Source: JANPCX01 sp031431125
Lineage (GTDB): Bacteria > Pseudomonadota > Gammaproteobacteria > Burkholderiales > Burkholderiaceae_C
Direction: 5' to 3'
Assembly: GCA_031431125.1 (NCBI GenBank)
Contig: JANPCX010000025.1
Location: 62,001-126,000, forward strand
Length of the DNA: 64,000 nt
This document shows positions 46,468-55,508 of this stretch, piece after piece. Numbering within the stretch: the stretch's first letter is position 1; the number at the start of each line of letters is the position of its first letter. The translations under genes were made by a program, and so were the position numbers. Below the pieces are notes generated by a model. The model was not told where the DNA came from and made no database searches. It saw nothing but the letters and a program-made list of their open reading frames with translations.

Positions 46468-47391
46468 TCAACCCTTGATGCTGCCTGCGGCCATGCCGCG
46501 CACGAGATGGCGCCGCACGAGCACCGAGAACAGCACCACCGGTGCCATCACCATGGTGCCGGCAGCGGCCATGCGGCCCCATTCCCAACCCACGTACTGG
46601 ATGAAGCCGACGATGGCCACCGGCGCGGTCGAGGCCTGGGTGCGTGTGAGGATCAACGCGAAGAAGAAGTCGTTCCATGCGCCTATGAAACAGATCACTG
46701 CGGTGGCCGCGAGGCCGGGGCCGGTGAGCGGCAGCGTGATGCTGGCGAACGTCTTCCAGGTGCTGCAGCCGTCGATCGCCGCGGCCTCTTCCAGCTCACG
46801 CGGCACGGCGTCAAAGAAGGGTTTCATCATCCAGATGACGAAGGCCAGGCTGAAGGTTAGGTAGACGATCACCAGGCCCAGCCGCGTGTCGTGCAGCTCC
46901 AGATAGCGGAAGGCCAGGAACAGCGGGATCGTGAAGGCCACGGGTGGCGCCATTCGGGTGACCAGGATCCACAGGCCAACGCGGCGCGACACGCCGGCTC
47001 GCATGCGCGACAAGGCGTAGGCCGCGGGCACGCCGACCAGCATCGCCAGCGCCGTGGCGCTGGTGGCGGTAACGATGCTGTTGATGAAGGAGAACGGGAA
47101 GGTGCCCTTCCACACCGCGGTGTAGTGCTCCAGCGTCGGCGTGAAGAGCAGTGCGCCGTCGAAGATGTCGGCGCGCGGCTGGAAGGAAAGTTTGATCAGC
47201 CAGAAGAACGGGAACAGCACCAGGCCCAGCAGCAGCAGCGTCACAGCGTCGCCGGCCCAGTTCGGGTGGCGTTGCCGCCATGGCAAACGTGTTTGCAGCG
47301 GCGTGTCGCTGGCCATGGCGATCGGCGTCGTGATCGGCGTTTTGACGGGCCCGGCGGTCGCCGTGCCGAGCGGCCCTGGCTCAGGATGCAT
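46468..47391 (-). CDS. ABC sugar permease, MalG/UgpE type
   Basis: 307 residues, six membrane segments, with an EAA loop EEAAAIDGCSTWKTFASITLPL that docks the ATPase. Begins with a ~45-residue polar leader before LLLLGLVLFPFFWLIKLSF. Overlaps the upstream permease gene by 11 bases. CUT1 family by its place with a MalF-type partner and a family 1 binding protein. Confidence 0.92.
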   Translation of the reverse strand: MHPEPGPLGTATAGPVKTPITTPIAMASDTPLQTRLPWRQRHPNWAGDAVTLLLLGLVLFPFFWLIKLSFQPRADIFDGALLFTPTLEHYTAVWKGTFPFSFINSIVTATSATALAMLVGVPAAYALSRMRAGVSRRVGLWILVTRMAPPVAFTIPLFLAFRYLELHDTRLGLVIVYLTFSLAFVIWMMKPFFDAVPRELEEAAAIDGCSTWKTFASITLPLTGPGLAATAVICFIGAWNDFFFALILTRTQASTAPVAIVGFIQYVGWEWGRMAAAGTMVMAPVVLFSVLVRRHLVRGMAAGSIKG

Positions 47392-48328
47392 CGCTGTGCG
47401 CTGGCTGGGTCATGCGATAGATGACGTAGGTGATGATGAAGATGGCGGCCATCATCAGTGTGGCAATCGCGCTGCCGTAGCCCCACAACGAGAAGGTGAA
47501 GACCTGGCGGTAGGCGTAGTAGTTGGTGACCTCGGTGACTTCGCCGGGCCCACCGTCGGTCATGATGTAGATCAGCGGAAAGGCTTTCACACTGTCGATC
47601 AGAATGAACAGCCCCGCCACCACCAGCGTGGGCATGATCGATGGCAGCCGCACATGCCAGAAGATCTGCCAGCCGTTGGCGCCATCGATGCGTGCCGCCT
47701 CGATGGGGCTCTCGGGCACCATCTGCAACGCCGCCAGCGCCATCAGCATCGCAAACGGAAAATGCTGCCAGGTGCTGGCCACGACGATGGCCCAGAGTGC
47801 CGTGTCGGGGTTGGTCAGCAGCGGCCCCACCGCCATGCCCAGCGCCGCCAGCAGCCGGTGCAGCGGGCTGATGTCGGGCGTCAGCAAGGCCAGCCAGGTG
47901 ATGCCCACCACGATGGGCGGCAGCACCATGGGCACCAGCATCGCCGAGCGTGCGACGCTGCGCACAGCGGTGTCGGTATGCAGCAGCAGGGCCACGGCCA
48001 GACCCATGCCGAGTTGCAGCACGACCGAGGCGATCGACAGCTTCAGCTGCACCTGCACCGAGTGCATCAGGCGCTCGTCCTCGAACACCGCGGCGTAGTT
48101 GGACAGTGGCTGCGAAAAGTTCCAGATCGTCTCTGGCGCGGCCAGGTTCATCGGCGTCAGCGAGGTCACCCAGAGGAAGAAGATCGGTGCCGCGGTGAGC
48201 GTGGCCATGAGCAGCAAGGCCGGCGCCATGCCCCACCACAACGCGCGCTCGCGGCGCTCGGCCCAGGGCGTGATCTTCACCTGCGCGTTGCCCGACGGCT
48301 TGAGTGGTGGTGCCAGGGCTTGGGCCAT
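47381..48328 (-). CDS. ABC sugar permease, MalF/UgpA type
   Basis: 315 residues, six membrane segments starting with LWWGMAPALLLMATLTAAPIFFL, and EAA loop EAARIDGANGWQIFWHVRLP. Four bases separate it from the binding-protein stop. Forms the heterodimeric channel with the product of 46468-47391. Confidence 0.92.
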   Translation of the reverse strand: MAQALAPPLKPSGNAQVKITPWAERRERALWWGMAPALLLMATLTAAPIFFLWVTSLTPMNLAAPETIWNFSQPLSNYAAVFEDERLMHSVQVQLKLSIASVVLQLGMGLAVALLLHTDTAVRSVARSAMLVPMVLPPIVVGITWLALLTPDISPLHRLLAALGMAVGPLLTNPDTALWAIVVASTWQHFPFAMLMALAALQMVPESPIEAARIDGANGWQIFWHVRLPSIMPTLVVAGLFILIDSVKAFPLIYIMTDGGPGEVTEVTNYYAYRQVFTFSLWGYGSAIATLMMAAIFIITYVIYRMTQPAHSDAS

Positions 48329-48332
48329 CGCG

Positions 48333-49736
48333 TCAGAGCTTCACGCCGGCGCGTTTGAGGTCGGCCATCACCGCCGTCTGCGCCTGGTTCATCGATTCCT
48401 TGGCGCTCATCTGGCCGGTGATGATGCGGCCCAGGGCCTGATTGATCTGCACGTTGACCTGCGGATACACCGGCACGGTGCGGTACTTCATGTGCCCTTG
48501 CTCGCCGAGCTTGATGGTGTCGAGCACCAGGCGGCCGGTGTCCACGCCGTTGACCATGATGAGCTTTTGGTAGTCGGGGGACTCAAAGACCGAGCGCCGT
48601 GTCACCGAACCCAGGTTGCGCTCCTTGACCAGCTTGGCAAACATGGCCTTGGACGTGGCCCAGCAGATGAAGGCCCAGGCCGCGTCCTTGTTGCGCGAGC
48701 CGGCAGGGATGCCCCAGCCATGCGCAGCGATACCCGGGAAGCGCCCTTTTGGTCCACGTGGATAGAGGCCAAAGCGCAAGGTGCGTGCGACCTTGGACTC
48801 CGGCGTGGCGTGGTAGGTGCCGCCGACATGCGTGACCAGCGACAGGTTGGCCTTGCCCGAGCGGAGCAGCTCCTGCGTCTGCCCATACGACATGCCCGCG
48901 GCGCCGGCCGTGCTGTACTTGCCGACGATGCGCGACAGCTGTTCGGCGGCGTGGATGGCCTCAGGTGTGGCCAGCGTGGGCATCAGGTCGTCGGGCGGCG
49001 CACGAAAGACATTGCCGCCGTAGCCCTGCAGGAAGGGTGGATACCAGAAGCCCCAATGGTTGTCGGCGAGAAAGCCATCCACGCCGTCCTTCTTGTGCAG
49101 CGTGGCTGCGGCCTTTTCCAGCTCGTCAAAGGTGTCGGGCATTTGCAGGCCGTTGGCCTGCAGCAGGTCGTAGCGCGTGGCAATCGCCATCGCCGAATCT
49201 GTGACCCAGGGCACGCCAAATCCAGCGCCCTTGCTGTCGCGCAAGGGGCTTACCGCGCCGGTCAGGAAGTCCGCGAAGTCGTAGTCCGCCGGAGTCTTGT
49301 TGGGGTCGCTGAGGAAGGGCTCCAGCGGCGCGAACCAGCCGTTGCCGATCCAGCGGTTGGTGAAGACAAAGGTGATGTTGAGCACATCGAAGCCAGCGCC
49401 TTTGGTCGACAGCTCCAGGTCGGCACGCTGGTTGTAGATCTGGAAGCCCGGGGTGTCGTAGTTCACCTTGGCGCCGCTCAGGGCCTCGAACTCGGCGATG
49501 TAATTGGACAGCGCCACCGGATAGGCCGCGCTCCAGCACGACACGTTGAGCGTGACGCCCGCATAGCGCTTGCTCTGGCTTAGCACTGCCGGGACAGCCA
49601 GACAGGCTGCACCGGCCGCGATAAGCCGGGCGCCCGAGCGCATCGCGCCGCGCCGCGTGATGGTCGCTGGCATGGCTGGCGCAACGGTCGTGGTGGCGGT
49701 GGTGCACGGCACGAGGGCTGAGGGGACATCGCTCAT
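48333..49736 (-). CDS. Extracellular solute-binding protein, family 1
   Basis: 467 residues. After a ~26-residue variable start comes TRRGAMRSG-ARLIAAGAACLAVPAV, a twin-arginine-like export signal ending near residue 55, then the periplasmic binding protein: VTLNVSCWSAAY, YIAEFEALSGAKVNYDT, GFGVPWVTDSAMAIATRYD and GIPAGSRNKDAAWAFICWATS. CUT1 binding proteins capture sugars or sugar derivatives; the ligand is not predictable here. ATG at 49736 with a GGAGA ribosome site six bases upstream. First gene of the importer operon. Confidence 0.92.
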   Translation of the reverse strand: MSDVPSALVPCTTATTTVAPAMPATITRRGAMRSGARLIAAGAACLAVPAVLSQSKRYAGVTLNVSCWSAAYPVALSNYIAEFEALSGAKVNYDTPGFQIYNQRADLELSTKGAGFDVLNITFVFTNRWIGNGWFAPLEPFLSDPNKTPADYDFADFLTGAVSPLRDSKGAGFGVPWVTDSAMAIATRYDLLQANGLQMPDTFDELEKAAATLHKKDGVDGFLADNHWGFWYPPFLQGYGGNVFRAPPDDLMPTLATPEAIHAAEQLSRIVGKYSTAGAAGMSYGQTQELLRSGKANLSLVTHVGGTYHATPESKVARTLRFGLYPRGPKGRFPGIAAHGWGIPAGSRNKDAAWAFICWATSKAMFAKLVKERNLGSVTRRSVFESPDYQKLIMVNGVDTGRLVLDTIKLGEQGHMKYRTVPVYPQVNVQINQALGRIITGQMSAKESMNQAQTAVMADLKRAGVKL

Positions 49737-49821
49737 TCAAAGTCTCCAGGTGCCGTTGCGATCGACGAGGTTGCAGTGGGCGGGTCTGAAAGCATCCTTC
49801 TCAGCACGGACCCGCTGCGCA

Positions 49822-49851
49822 ATGGTAGCGTTGTCATGATCGAGCCGTCAA
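49822..49851 (-). promoter_or_regulatory. Promoter of the importer operon with LacI-type operator
   Basis: On the minus strand TTGACG (49846-49851), an 18-base spacer and TACCAT (49822-49827) form a sigma-70-like promoter about 90 bases before the binding-protein gene. The 14-mer TGGTAGCGTTGTCA (plus strand 49823-49836) matches the LacI-family pattern TGNNANCGNTNNCA and covers the -10 and part of the spacer, the position expected for repression. Confidence 0.7.
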
Positions 49852-49968
49852 TGAGGATTTCACTGAGAGGCGGAACACCAGGTTTGACGTCTGAGGTGGC
49901 AGGCACTTTCGTAGATGTACCTGTGGAAATGATCGGGTTTTTACGTAACCAGGACGATGGCATTTAAA

Positions 49969-49997
49969 TTGACAGCGCTACCATATGGGCCTAGCAT
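49969..49997 (+). promoter_or_regulatory. Promoter of the TonB receptor operon with LacI-type operator
   Basis: TTGACA (49969-49974), exactly 17 bases, then TAGCAT (49992-49997), a strong sigma-70 promoter 45 bases before the receptor ATG. The operator TGACAGCGCTACCA (49970-49983) fits TGNNANCGNTNNCA and is nearly the reverse complement of the site at 49823-49836; it overlaps the -35 and spacer. Between the two sites (49737-50042) no gene is supported. Confidence 0.75.
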
Positions 49998-50042
49998 CAA
50001 CACACAGCCTCTTACAACGAAATGCCCACCGAGAGACGCACC

Positions 50043-52985
50043 ATGAATATTGGCAACCGCTTTGTACCCACCGCGCTGGCCCTTGCGGCAGCCATGGCCA
50101 CCACGCTGGCGGCGCGCCCGGCCCGCGCACAGGACGCCGGCAAAGGCAGCGAGGTCACGGTGACCGGCTCACGCATCAAAGGTGGCGTCGAAGCGGCGGC
50201 CTTGCCAGTGCACCTGATCACGGTGGAGGAGCTGCGCCAGCAGGGCTCGCCGATCATGGTCGAGCTCGTCAAAGCGCTGCCTGAAGTGGCCGGGGTGATG
50301 GGTGACTCCAACCAGTTCGCACCGGAACGCGGCCAGGGCATGGAGGGCTCGGGCGGCATCAACATGCGCGGCCTGGGGCCCAACCGCACCTTGATCCTGC
50401 TCAACGGCCACCGCCTGCCGCTGACCTCGGGCTACATCAACAACTCGCACAACATCCCGACGGCTGCGCTGGGCCGCGTCGAGGTACTGCGCGACGGTGC
50501 CGCAGCGACCTATGGTTCAGACGCTATTGGCGGCGTGGTGAACTTCATCACGAAGAAAAACGTCAACGGCTTCGAGGGCGGCGCGAGCTTTCGCGACATC
50601 CGCGGCGCCAAGGGCGACTTCGACGCCGAGCTGACCTGGGGCAAGTCCAACGAGCGTTTCAGCGTGCTCTTGGCGGCGGGCTTTCAACATCGCTCGGAAC
50701 TGCAGGTGTTGGACCGCAAGTGGTCGCCGCTTCCCTATGCGCAGAACCCGAACGCCGGCTGGTCGTTTTCGGTCAACCCGAGCCAGTTTGTGCCGGTCGG
50801 GCCGGTCGGACCCAATGGCACCTTGGGCGCGACCGGTGCACGTGCCGTGGACTCCGGCTGCGCACCGCTGGGCGGCGTACAGCCCTTCGCCGGCTTCTGC
50901 GTGCAGCAGTTCACCGTGTGGGAGAACCTGGTCGAGAAGCAGGACAGCTACCAGCTCTTCGGCCGCGTCGACGCCGAACTCGGCAAGTCCACACGCATGT
51001 TCGCGGAGGCCTACTTCGCCAACTCCCACGTACCCCATGTCGGCTATCCGCCCTCGTTCAACCAGCCCAAGCCGGTGACCGAGACCGTGCTGCCGTCCAA
51101 CATCAATCCGGCGACCTATGTTGCGGGCACCAGCCCGCGGCTGTTCAACAACTGGTTTGTGCCGATCACCAACCCGGGCCTGGCGGCTTACGCGGCGGCC
51201 AACCCGTCGCAGTTCCCCGCCGGCAGCACGGGCATCTTCATCCCCATTGGCCAATGGCGGCCGTACTTCGTGGGTGGCAACCCGCTGTACGACGGCGGCG
51301 GCGGCTTTGGTGTGCGCAAGCAAGACGAGTTCCGCCTCTCCGCCGGCCTGAGCGGCGAATGGGGCAATGGGCTGGATTGGGAGGCAACGGCCACCTTCGG
51401 CCAGAACAAGCATTACCTCAAGGGCGCAGACACCGCGGGCACCAAGCTGCAGCTGGCATTGCGCGGCCTGGGCGGCGCCAACTGCGACTTCCGCACCGGC
51501 ACACCAGGCGTGGGCGGCTGCCAATGGCTCAACCCGATGTCCAACGCCATCGCCGGTGCACCGAACCATGGTGCGCCCAGCAACCCCGGCTACAACGCGG
51601 CAGTGGCCAATACCAAGGAACTCGCGGCCTGGTTGATGCAGGATCAGGAGTCCTGGCTGACCTCGCGCGTGATCGAGATCGGCGGCAGTGTGAGCGGGCA
51701 ATTGAGCAGCCTCAAGCTCGGCGGCGGCGCACCTTCATGGGTGGCCGGCGCACAGTTCCGGCGCAATGAGTTCAGCTCGACCTACAGCCGCTTCGCCGAC
51801 CGCGCGCAGGTGCCTTGCCTGAATTCCGCGCTGAACATTCCCGGGGCCGACAACTGCACGCCAACACCGAACACGCCGCTGGGTCTGGCGGTGGCCAACA
51901 ACGCGGTCGATGTCGCGGCCAACGTGGCTTCGGTCTTTGGTGAGCTCGAGCTGCCCCTGTCCAAGCTCGTCAACCTGAACGCGGCGGCGCGCTTCGAAGA
52001 CTATGGCGCGAAGGGCGGCAATACCTTCAACCCGCAGCTGCGCGGCAAGTTCCAGGCGCAGGAATGGCTCGCCTTGCGCGGTTCTGTGGGCAGCACCTTC
52101 CGCGCACCCCCGGTGACACAGCTCAATGCCGACGACGCCGCAACGACGCTGCAGAACGTACTGGGCACCTTCCGCGCCGCCGACCTCATCGGCAACCCGA
52201 AGTTGAAGCCCGAGACCTCCAAGACTTACAACGTCGGCGTGCTCGTCAACTTCGGCGGCTTCGAGGCCGCCATCGACCACTACAACTATGAGGTCGACGA
52301 CATCATCACCAACGAACCCTTGAACAACGTGGTGGCCGCACTGTTCCCCAACGGCGCAGCGGGCGCCAACAACTGCGGCACGCTGGACCCGGCCTTCATC
52401 GCCAGCCACTTCGTGTTTGCGGGGGCATGCTCGGCGGCCAATCTGACGCGGGTGCTGCTCAGCCGCATCAACGGGCCCACGGTGACGATCAGTGGCGTGG
52501 ACCTCAAGCTCAGCCATCTGTTCCGCGGCGTGGTGGGCGGTGACCTCAAGCTCGGTGTGGGTGCCAACGCGATCCAGAAGTACCGCTACGGCGCTTTCAC
52601 CGCCGGCTCGCTCGAGATACCGGCGCTGAATGCGATCGGCAAGCTCAACGTCGGCACCTTGGCGCACCCGCTGCCGCGCACCAAGATCCACGCCTACGCC
52701 AACTACAGCAGCAAGGGCTTCAATGTGCGCTGGACGACACGCCACAACTCCGCGTACACAGACCCACGCACAACGCCGGATGTCAACGGCTACAAGATCC
52801 CATCGACCACGCTGCACGACCTGTCATTGCAAGTCGAGGGGCCCTACCGCACAACGCTGTCGCTGACGGTCAACAACCTGTTCGACAAGGACCCGGCGTT
52901 TGCGCGCACCGAGTACAGCTACGACGCGCTGACCGGTGACCCGCTGGGCCGCACCGTCAAACTCGCGATGCGCATGCGCTTCTGA
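50043..52985 (+). CDS. TonB-dependent outer membrane receptor
   Basis: 980 residues from the ATG at 50043 (GAGAG ribosome site); the longer frame from 50022 is less likely. Signal peptide (FVPTALALAAAMATTLAARPARAQ) is followed by a TonB-box-like stretch EVTVTGSRIK, the plug domain (LPEVAGVMGDSN, NMRGLGPNRTLILLNGHRLP, VEVLRDGAAATYGSDAIGGVVNFITKK) and a beta-barrel ending in an aromatic residue (MRMRF). It imports a ligand across the outer membrane using TonB energy. This subgroup (GSRI start, long loops) is frequent in oligosaccharide and polyol-type uptake loci. It is first of a unit with the enolase-superfamily gene 58 bases downstream. Confidence 0.93.
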   Translation: MNIGNRFVPTALALAAAMATTLAARPARAQDAGKGSEVTVTGSRIKGGVEAAALPVHLITVEELRQQGSPIMVELVKALPEVAGVMGDSNQFAPERGQGMEGSGGINMRGLGPNRTLILLNGHRLPLTSGYINNSHNIPTAALGRVEVLRDGAAATYGSDAIGGVVNFITKKNVNGFEGGASFRDIRGAKGDFDAELTWGKSNERFSVLLAAGFQHRSELQVLDRKWSPLPYAQNPNAGWSFSVNPSQFVPVGPVGPNGTLGATGARAVDSGCAPLGGVQPFAGFCVQQFTVWENLVEKQDSYQLFGRVDAELGKSTRMFAEAYFANSHVPHVGYPPSFNQPKPVTETVLPSNINPATYVAGTSPRLFNNWFVPITNPGLAAYAAANPSQFPAGSTGIFIPIGQWRPYFVGGNPLYDGGGGFGVRKQDEFRLSAGLSGEWGNGLDWEATATFGQNKHYLKGADTAGTKLQLALRGLGGANCDFRTGTPGVGGCQWLNPMSNAIAGAPNHGAPSNPGYNAAVANTKELAAWLMQDQESWLTSRVIEIGGSVSGQLSSLKLGGGAPSWVAGAQFRRNEFSSTYSRFADRAQVPCLNSALNIPGADNCTPTPNTPLGLAVANNAVDVAANVASVFGELELPLSKLVNLNAAARFEDYGAKGGNTFNPQLRGKFQAQEWLALRGSVGSTFRAPPVTQLNADDAATTLQNVLGTFRAADLIGNPKLKPETSKTYNVGVLVNFGGFEAAIDHYNYEVDDIITNEPLNNVVAALFPNGAAGANNCGTLDPAFIASHFVFAGACSAANLTRVLLSRINGPTVTISGVDLKLSHLFRGVVGGDLKLGVGANAIQKYRYGAFTAGSLEIPALNAIGKLNVGTLAHPLPRTKIHAYANYSSKGFNVRWTTRHNSAYTDPRTTPDVNGYKIPSTTLHDLSLQVEGPYRTTLSLTVNNLFDKDPAFARTEYSYDALTGDPLGRTVKLAMRMRF

Positions 52986-53043
52986 TGGCGCAGCCGCCGC
53001 GCTCCCATCAGCGGTCGATACCCAAGCAGACACCAGAGCCGAC

Positions 53044-54258
53044 ATGACACTGACCATCGCCGACATCAGCACGCTGTCCTGCTCTGCGGGCTGGCGCAAC
53101 TACTCCTTCGTCAAGCTGCAGTGCAGCGATGGCAGCGTGGGCTGGAGCGAGTTTGACGAAGGCTTCGGCAACCCCGGCATCAGCGCCATCATCGGCCAGC
53201 TCAGGCCGCGCCTGCTGGGCCGCCCGGTATTGCAGCATGAGCGCCTGCTGCAAGAGCTGCACTGCGCGACTCGGCCGGGTTCGGGCGGTGTCGTCGGCCA
53301 GGCGCTGGGCGCGATCGAAAACGCGCTGCTCGACGCCAAAGGCAAGGCATGGGGCGTGCCCTGCCACGAGCTGCTCGGCGGGCGCATACGCGACCGCGTG
53401 CGCTGCTACTGGTCGCATTGCGGCACCTGGCGTATCAGCCGGCCACTGCACTACACACCGGTGATCACGCACATCGATGGTGTCAAGGCGCTTGGCCGCG
53501 AAGTGCGCGAGCGCGGCTTCTCGGCGCTCAAGACCAACGTCTACACCTACGAGGACGGCAAGCCCAAGGGCTGGGCCACCGGCTGGGGCATTCCCTTCGC
53601 GCCCGAGCTCAATGTCGAGCGCAAGCTGGCGCTGGGCTTGCGCGAGCATCTGCAGGCGTTTGCCGAAGGCGCGGGGCCCGATGTGGACATCCTGCTCGAC
53701 CTCAACTTCAACGCCAAGACAGAGGGCTACCTTCGCATCCTGCGGGCCATCGCCGACCTGGACTTGAGCTGGATCGAACTCGACACGCTCAACGCCAAAG
53801 CGCTGGGCTATCTGCGCAGCCAAAGCCGCCACCCCATCGCCTCGGGCGAGACGCTAATAGGCCTGGCGCAGTTCCTGCCTTTCTTCGAAGCGCAGGCGCT
53901 GGACGTGGCCATCATCGACGTGCCCTGGAACGGCGCCTGGCAGTCCATGAAGATCGCCGCAGCGGCGGCGGCCTACGAGGTCAACGTTGGCTGCCACAAC
54001 TTCTACGGCCACCTGTGCACGATGATGAACCTGCACTTCTGCGCCGCGGTGCCCAACCTGCGCATCATGGAAACCGACGTCGACCGCATCGCCTGGGACC
54101 ACGAGCTGTTCACGCATGTGCCCGAGTTCCACGACGGCCACCTCGTCGTGCCAGACCGCCCGGGCTGGGGCACCGAACCCAACGAAGCGGCGCTGCTGGC
54201 GCATCCGCCCAACCGCGGCGTCAACGCCATCGGCCTGATCACCTATGGCCAGCCCTAG
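53044..54258 (+). CDS. Mandelate racemase/enolase-superfamily enzyme, copy 1
   Basis: 404 residues from the ATG at 53044 (the frame runs back into the receptor gene). Enolase-superfamily barrel: metal ligands D219 (LLDLNFN), E245 (WIELD) and E269 (ASGETL); Asp-His dyad D292 (IIDVPWNG) and H317 (CHNFYGHL), with spacings close to mandelate racemase; K163-x-N165 (ALKTN) where mandelate racemase has K-x-K. Such enzymes usually abstract an alpha-proton from a carboxylate, most often dehydrating a sugar acid. A second copy about 70% identical by eye lies at 58192-59409. No signal peptide; cytoplasmic. Substrate unknown. Confidence 0.9.
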   Translation: MTLTIADISTLSCSAGWRNYSFVKLQCSDGSVGWSEFDEGFGNPGISAIIGQLRPRLLGRPVLQHERLLQELHCATRPGSGGVVGQALGAIENALLDAKGKAWGVPCHELLGGRIRDRVRCYWSHCGTWRISRPLHYTPVITHIDGVKALGREVRERGFSALKTNVYTYEDGKPKGWATGWGIPFAPELNVERKLALGLREHLQAFAEGAGPDVDILLDLNFNAKTEGYLRILRAIADLDLSWIELDTLNAKALGYLRSQSRHPIASGETLIGLAQFLPFFEAQALDVAIIDVPWNGAWQSMKIAAAAAAYEVNVGCHNFYGHLCTMMNLHFCAAVPNLRIMETDVDRIAWDHELFTHVPEFHDGHLVVPDRPGWGTEPNEAALLAHPPNRGVNAIGLITYGQP

Positions 54259-54291
54259 GAGCGTGGGCGGCGAACCGAGAATGGCACCGCG

Positions 54292-55497
54292 ATGAACCCG
54301 ATGGTCTACGCGATCCCGGTGTTCATGCTGAGCATCGTGGCTGAAGTCTGGCTCACGCAACGCCGTGGTCTGCGCGCCTACGACACCGCCGACGCGCTGA
54401 CCAGCCTGCATCTGGGTTTGATGTCGCAGCTGGCGGGCCTCTTTCTGACGCGGCTGCTGTGGGTGGCCGTGTATGTGGCGGCCTTCGAAGGCCTGCGCTT
54501 GGCCACGCTGCCCCTGGCCAGCCCCTGGGTCTGGTTGCTGGCGCTGATCGGCTACGACTTCTGCGCCTACTGGGCGCACCGCCTGGACCATGAGGTCAAC
54601 GTGCTGTGGGCGGCACATGTCGTGCACCACACCTCGGAGTACTTCAACCTCAGCACGGCCTTGCGCCAATCCTCAACCAACGCTTTTCTGCACTGGATCT
54701 TCTACCTGCCGCTGGCCTTGGTGGGCGTGCCGCCGGCGGTGTTCTTCACGGTCTCGCTGGTGCATCTGCTGTACCAGTACTGGGTGCACACACAACTCGT
54801 CGGCCGCCTGGGCTGGATCGATCGCGTCTTCGTCACGCCGTCCAACCACCGCGTGCACCACGGCCAGAACGACTACTGCATCGACAAGAACTACGGCGGC
54901 ATGCTGGTGCTATGGGACCGTATGTTCGGCACCTTCGCCGAGGAGCGGCCACACGAGACGATCGTCTACGGCGTGCGCAAGCCGCTGCACAGCTTCAACC
55001 CGCTGTGGGGCAACCTTCACCACTATGTCGAGCTGTTCCGGCAGACGCGCCTGCGCCGTGGCCTGGGTGCGCGCTTGGCCTTGTGGTTCGAGCCACCCAG
55101 CGGCCCTGCCGGCAGTGCGCCACCGGCGCTGGATGTGCCCGGCTTCGCGCGCTACGCCTCGCCGGCGTCTACGGCTGTCCGCCGCTACGCGCTGCTGCAA
55201 TACGCGCTGACGCTGCCTTTTGTGATGCACCTGATGACCGTGGCGTCGACGCTGTCGCTTCCCGGCAAGGCGCTGTATGCGCTGGGCCTGCTGGCCACCG
55301 TGCAATGCCTGGGCGCGCTGTTGCAGGGCGTGGCCGGTGCCTGTCGCTTTGAGCTGTCGCGCGTGGCCGCCCTTGCCCTGGCCATCGCCCTGGCGCCACT
55401 GTGGTTTGGCACTGCGCTGCCGCTGGCACTGCGCCTGGGCATCGGCCTGCTCTGTCTGGGCAGTGCGGTGTGGCTGCTGCGCCGCCGCGCAACATGA
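54292..55497 (+). CDS. Sterol desaturase/fatty acid hydroxylase family membrane protein
   Basis: 401 residues with about eight membrane segments. The di-iron histidine clusters are complete: HRLDH (near 95), HVVHH (near 110) and NHRVHHG (near 186), so it should be an O2-dependent hydroxylase or desaturase at the inner membrane. Closest in layout to the bacterial relatives of alkylglycerol monooxygenase, with extra C-terminal membrane helices (LYALGLLATVQCLGALLQ, LALAIALAPLWFG). It lies 33 bases after enolase copy 1 on the same strand and converges on the lacI-type gene. Its link to the sugar-like pathway is unclear. Confidence 0.88.
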   Translation: MNPMVYAIPVFMLSIVAEVWLTQRRGLRAYDTADALTSLHLGLMSQLAGLFLTRLLWVAVYVAAFEGLRLATLPLASPWVWLLALIGYDFCAYWAHRLDHEVNVLWAAHVVHHTSEYFNLSTALRQSSTNAFLHWIFYLPLALVGVPPAVFFTVSLVHLLYQYWVHTQLVGRLGWIDRVFVTPSNHRVHHGQNDYCIDKNYGGMLVLWDRMFGTFAEERPHETIVYGVRKPLHSFNPLWGNLHHYVELFRQTRLRRGLGARLALWFEPPSGPAGSAPPALDVPGFARYASPASTAVRRYALLQYALTLPFVMHLMTVASTLSLPGKALYALGLLATVQCLGALLQGVAGACRFELSRVAALALAIALAPLWFGTALPLALRLGIGLLCLGSAVWLLRRRAT

Positions 55498-55508
55498 GCC
55501 AGCACCCT

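Noticed and set aside
49776..49967. 63-codon plus-strand open frame between the importer and receptor genes
   Set aside because: It covers a LacI-type operator and a promoter, has no ribosome site, and its sequence matches no family I know; the region is better read as regulatory.
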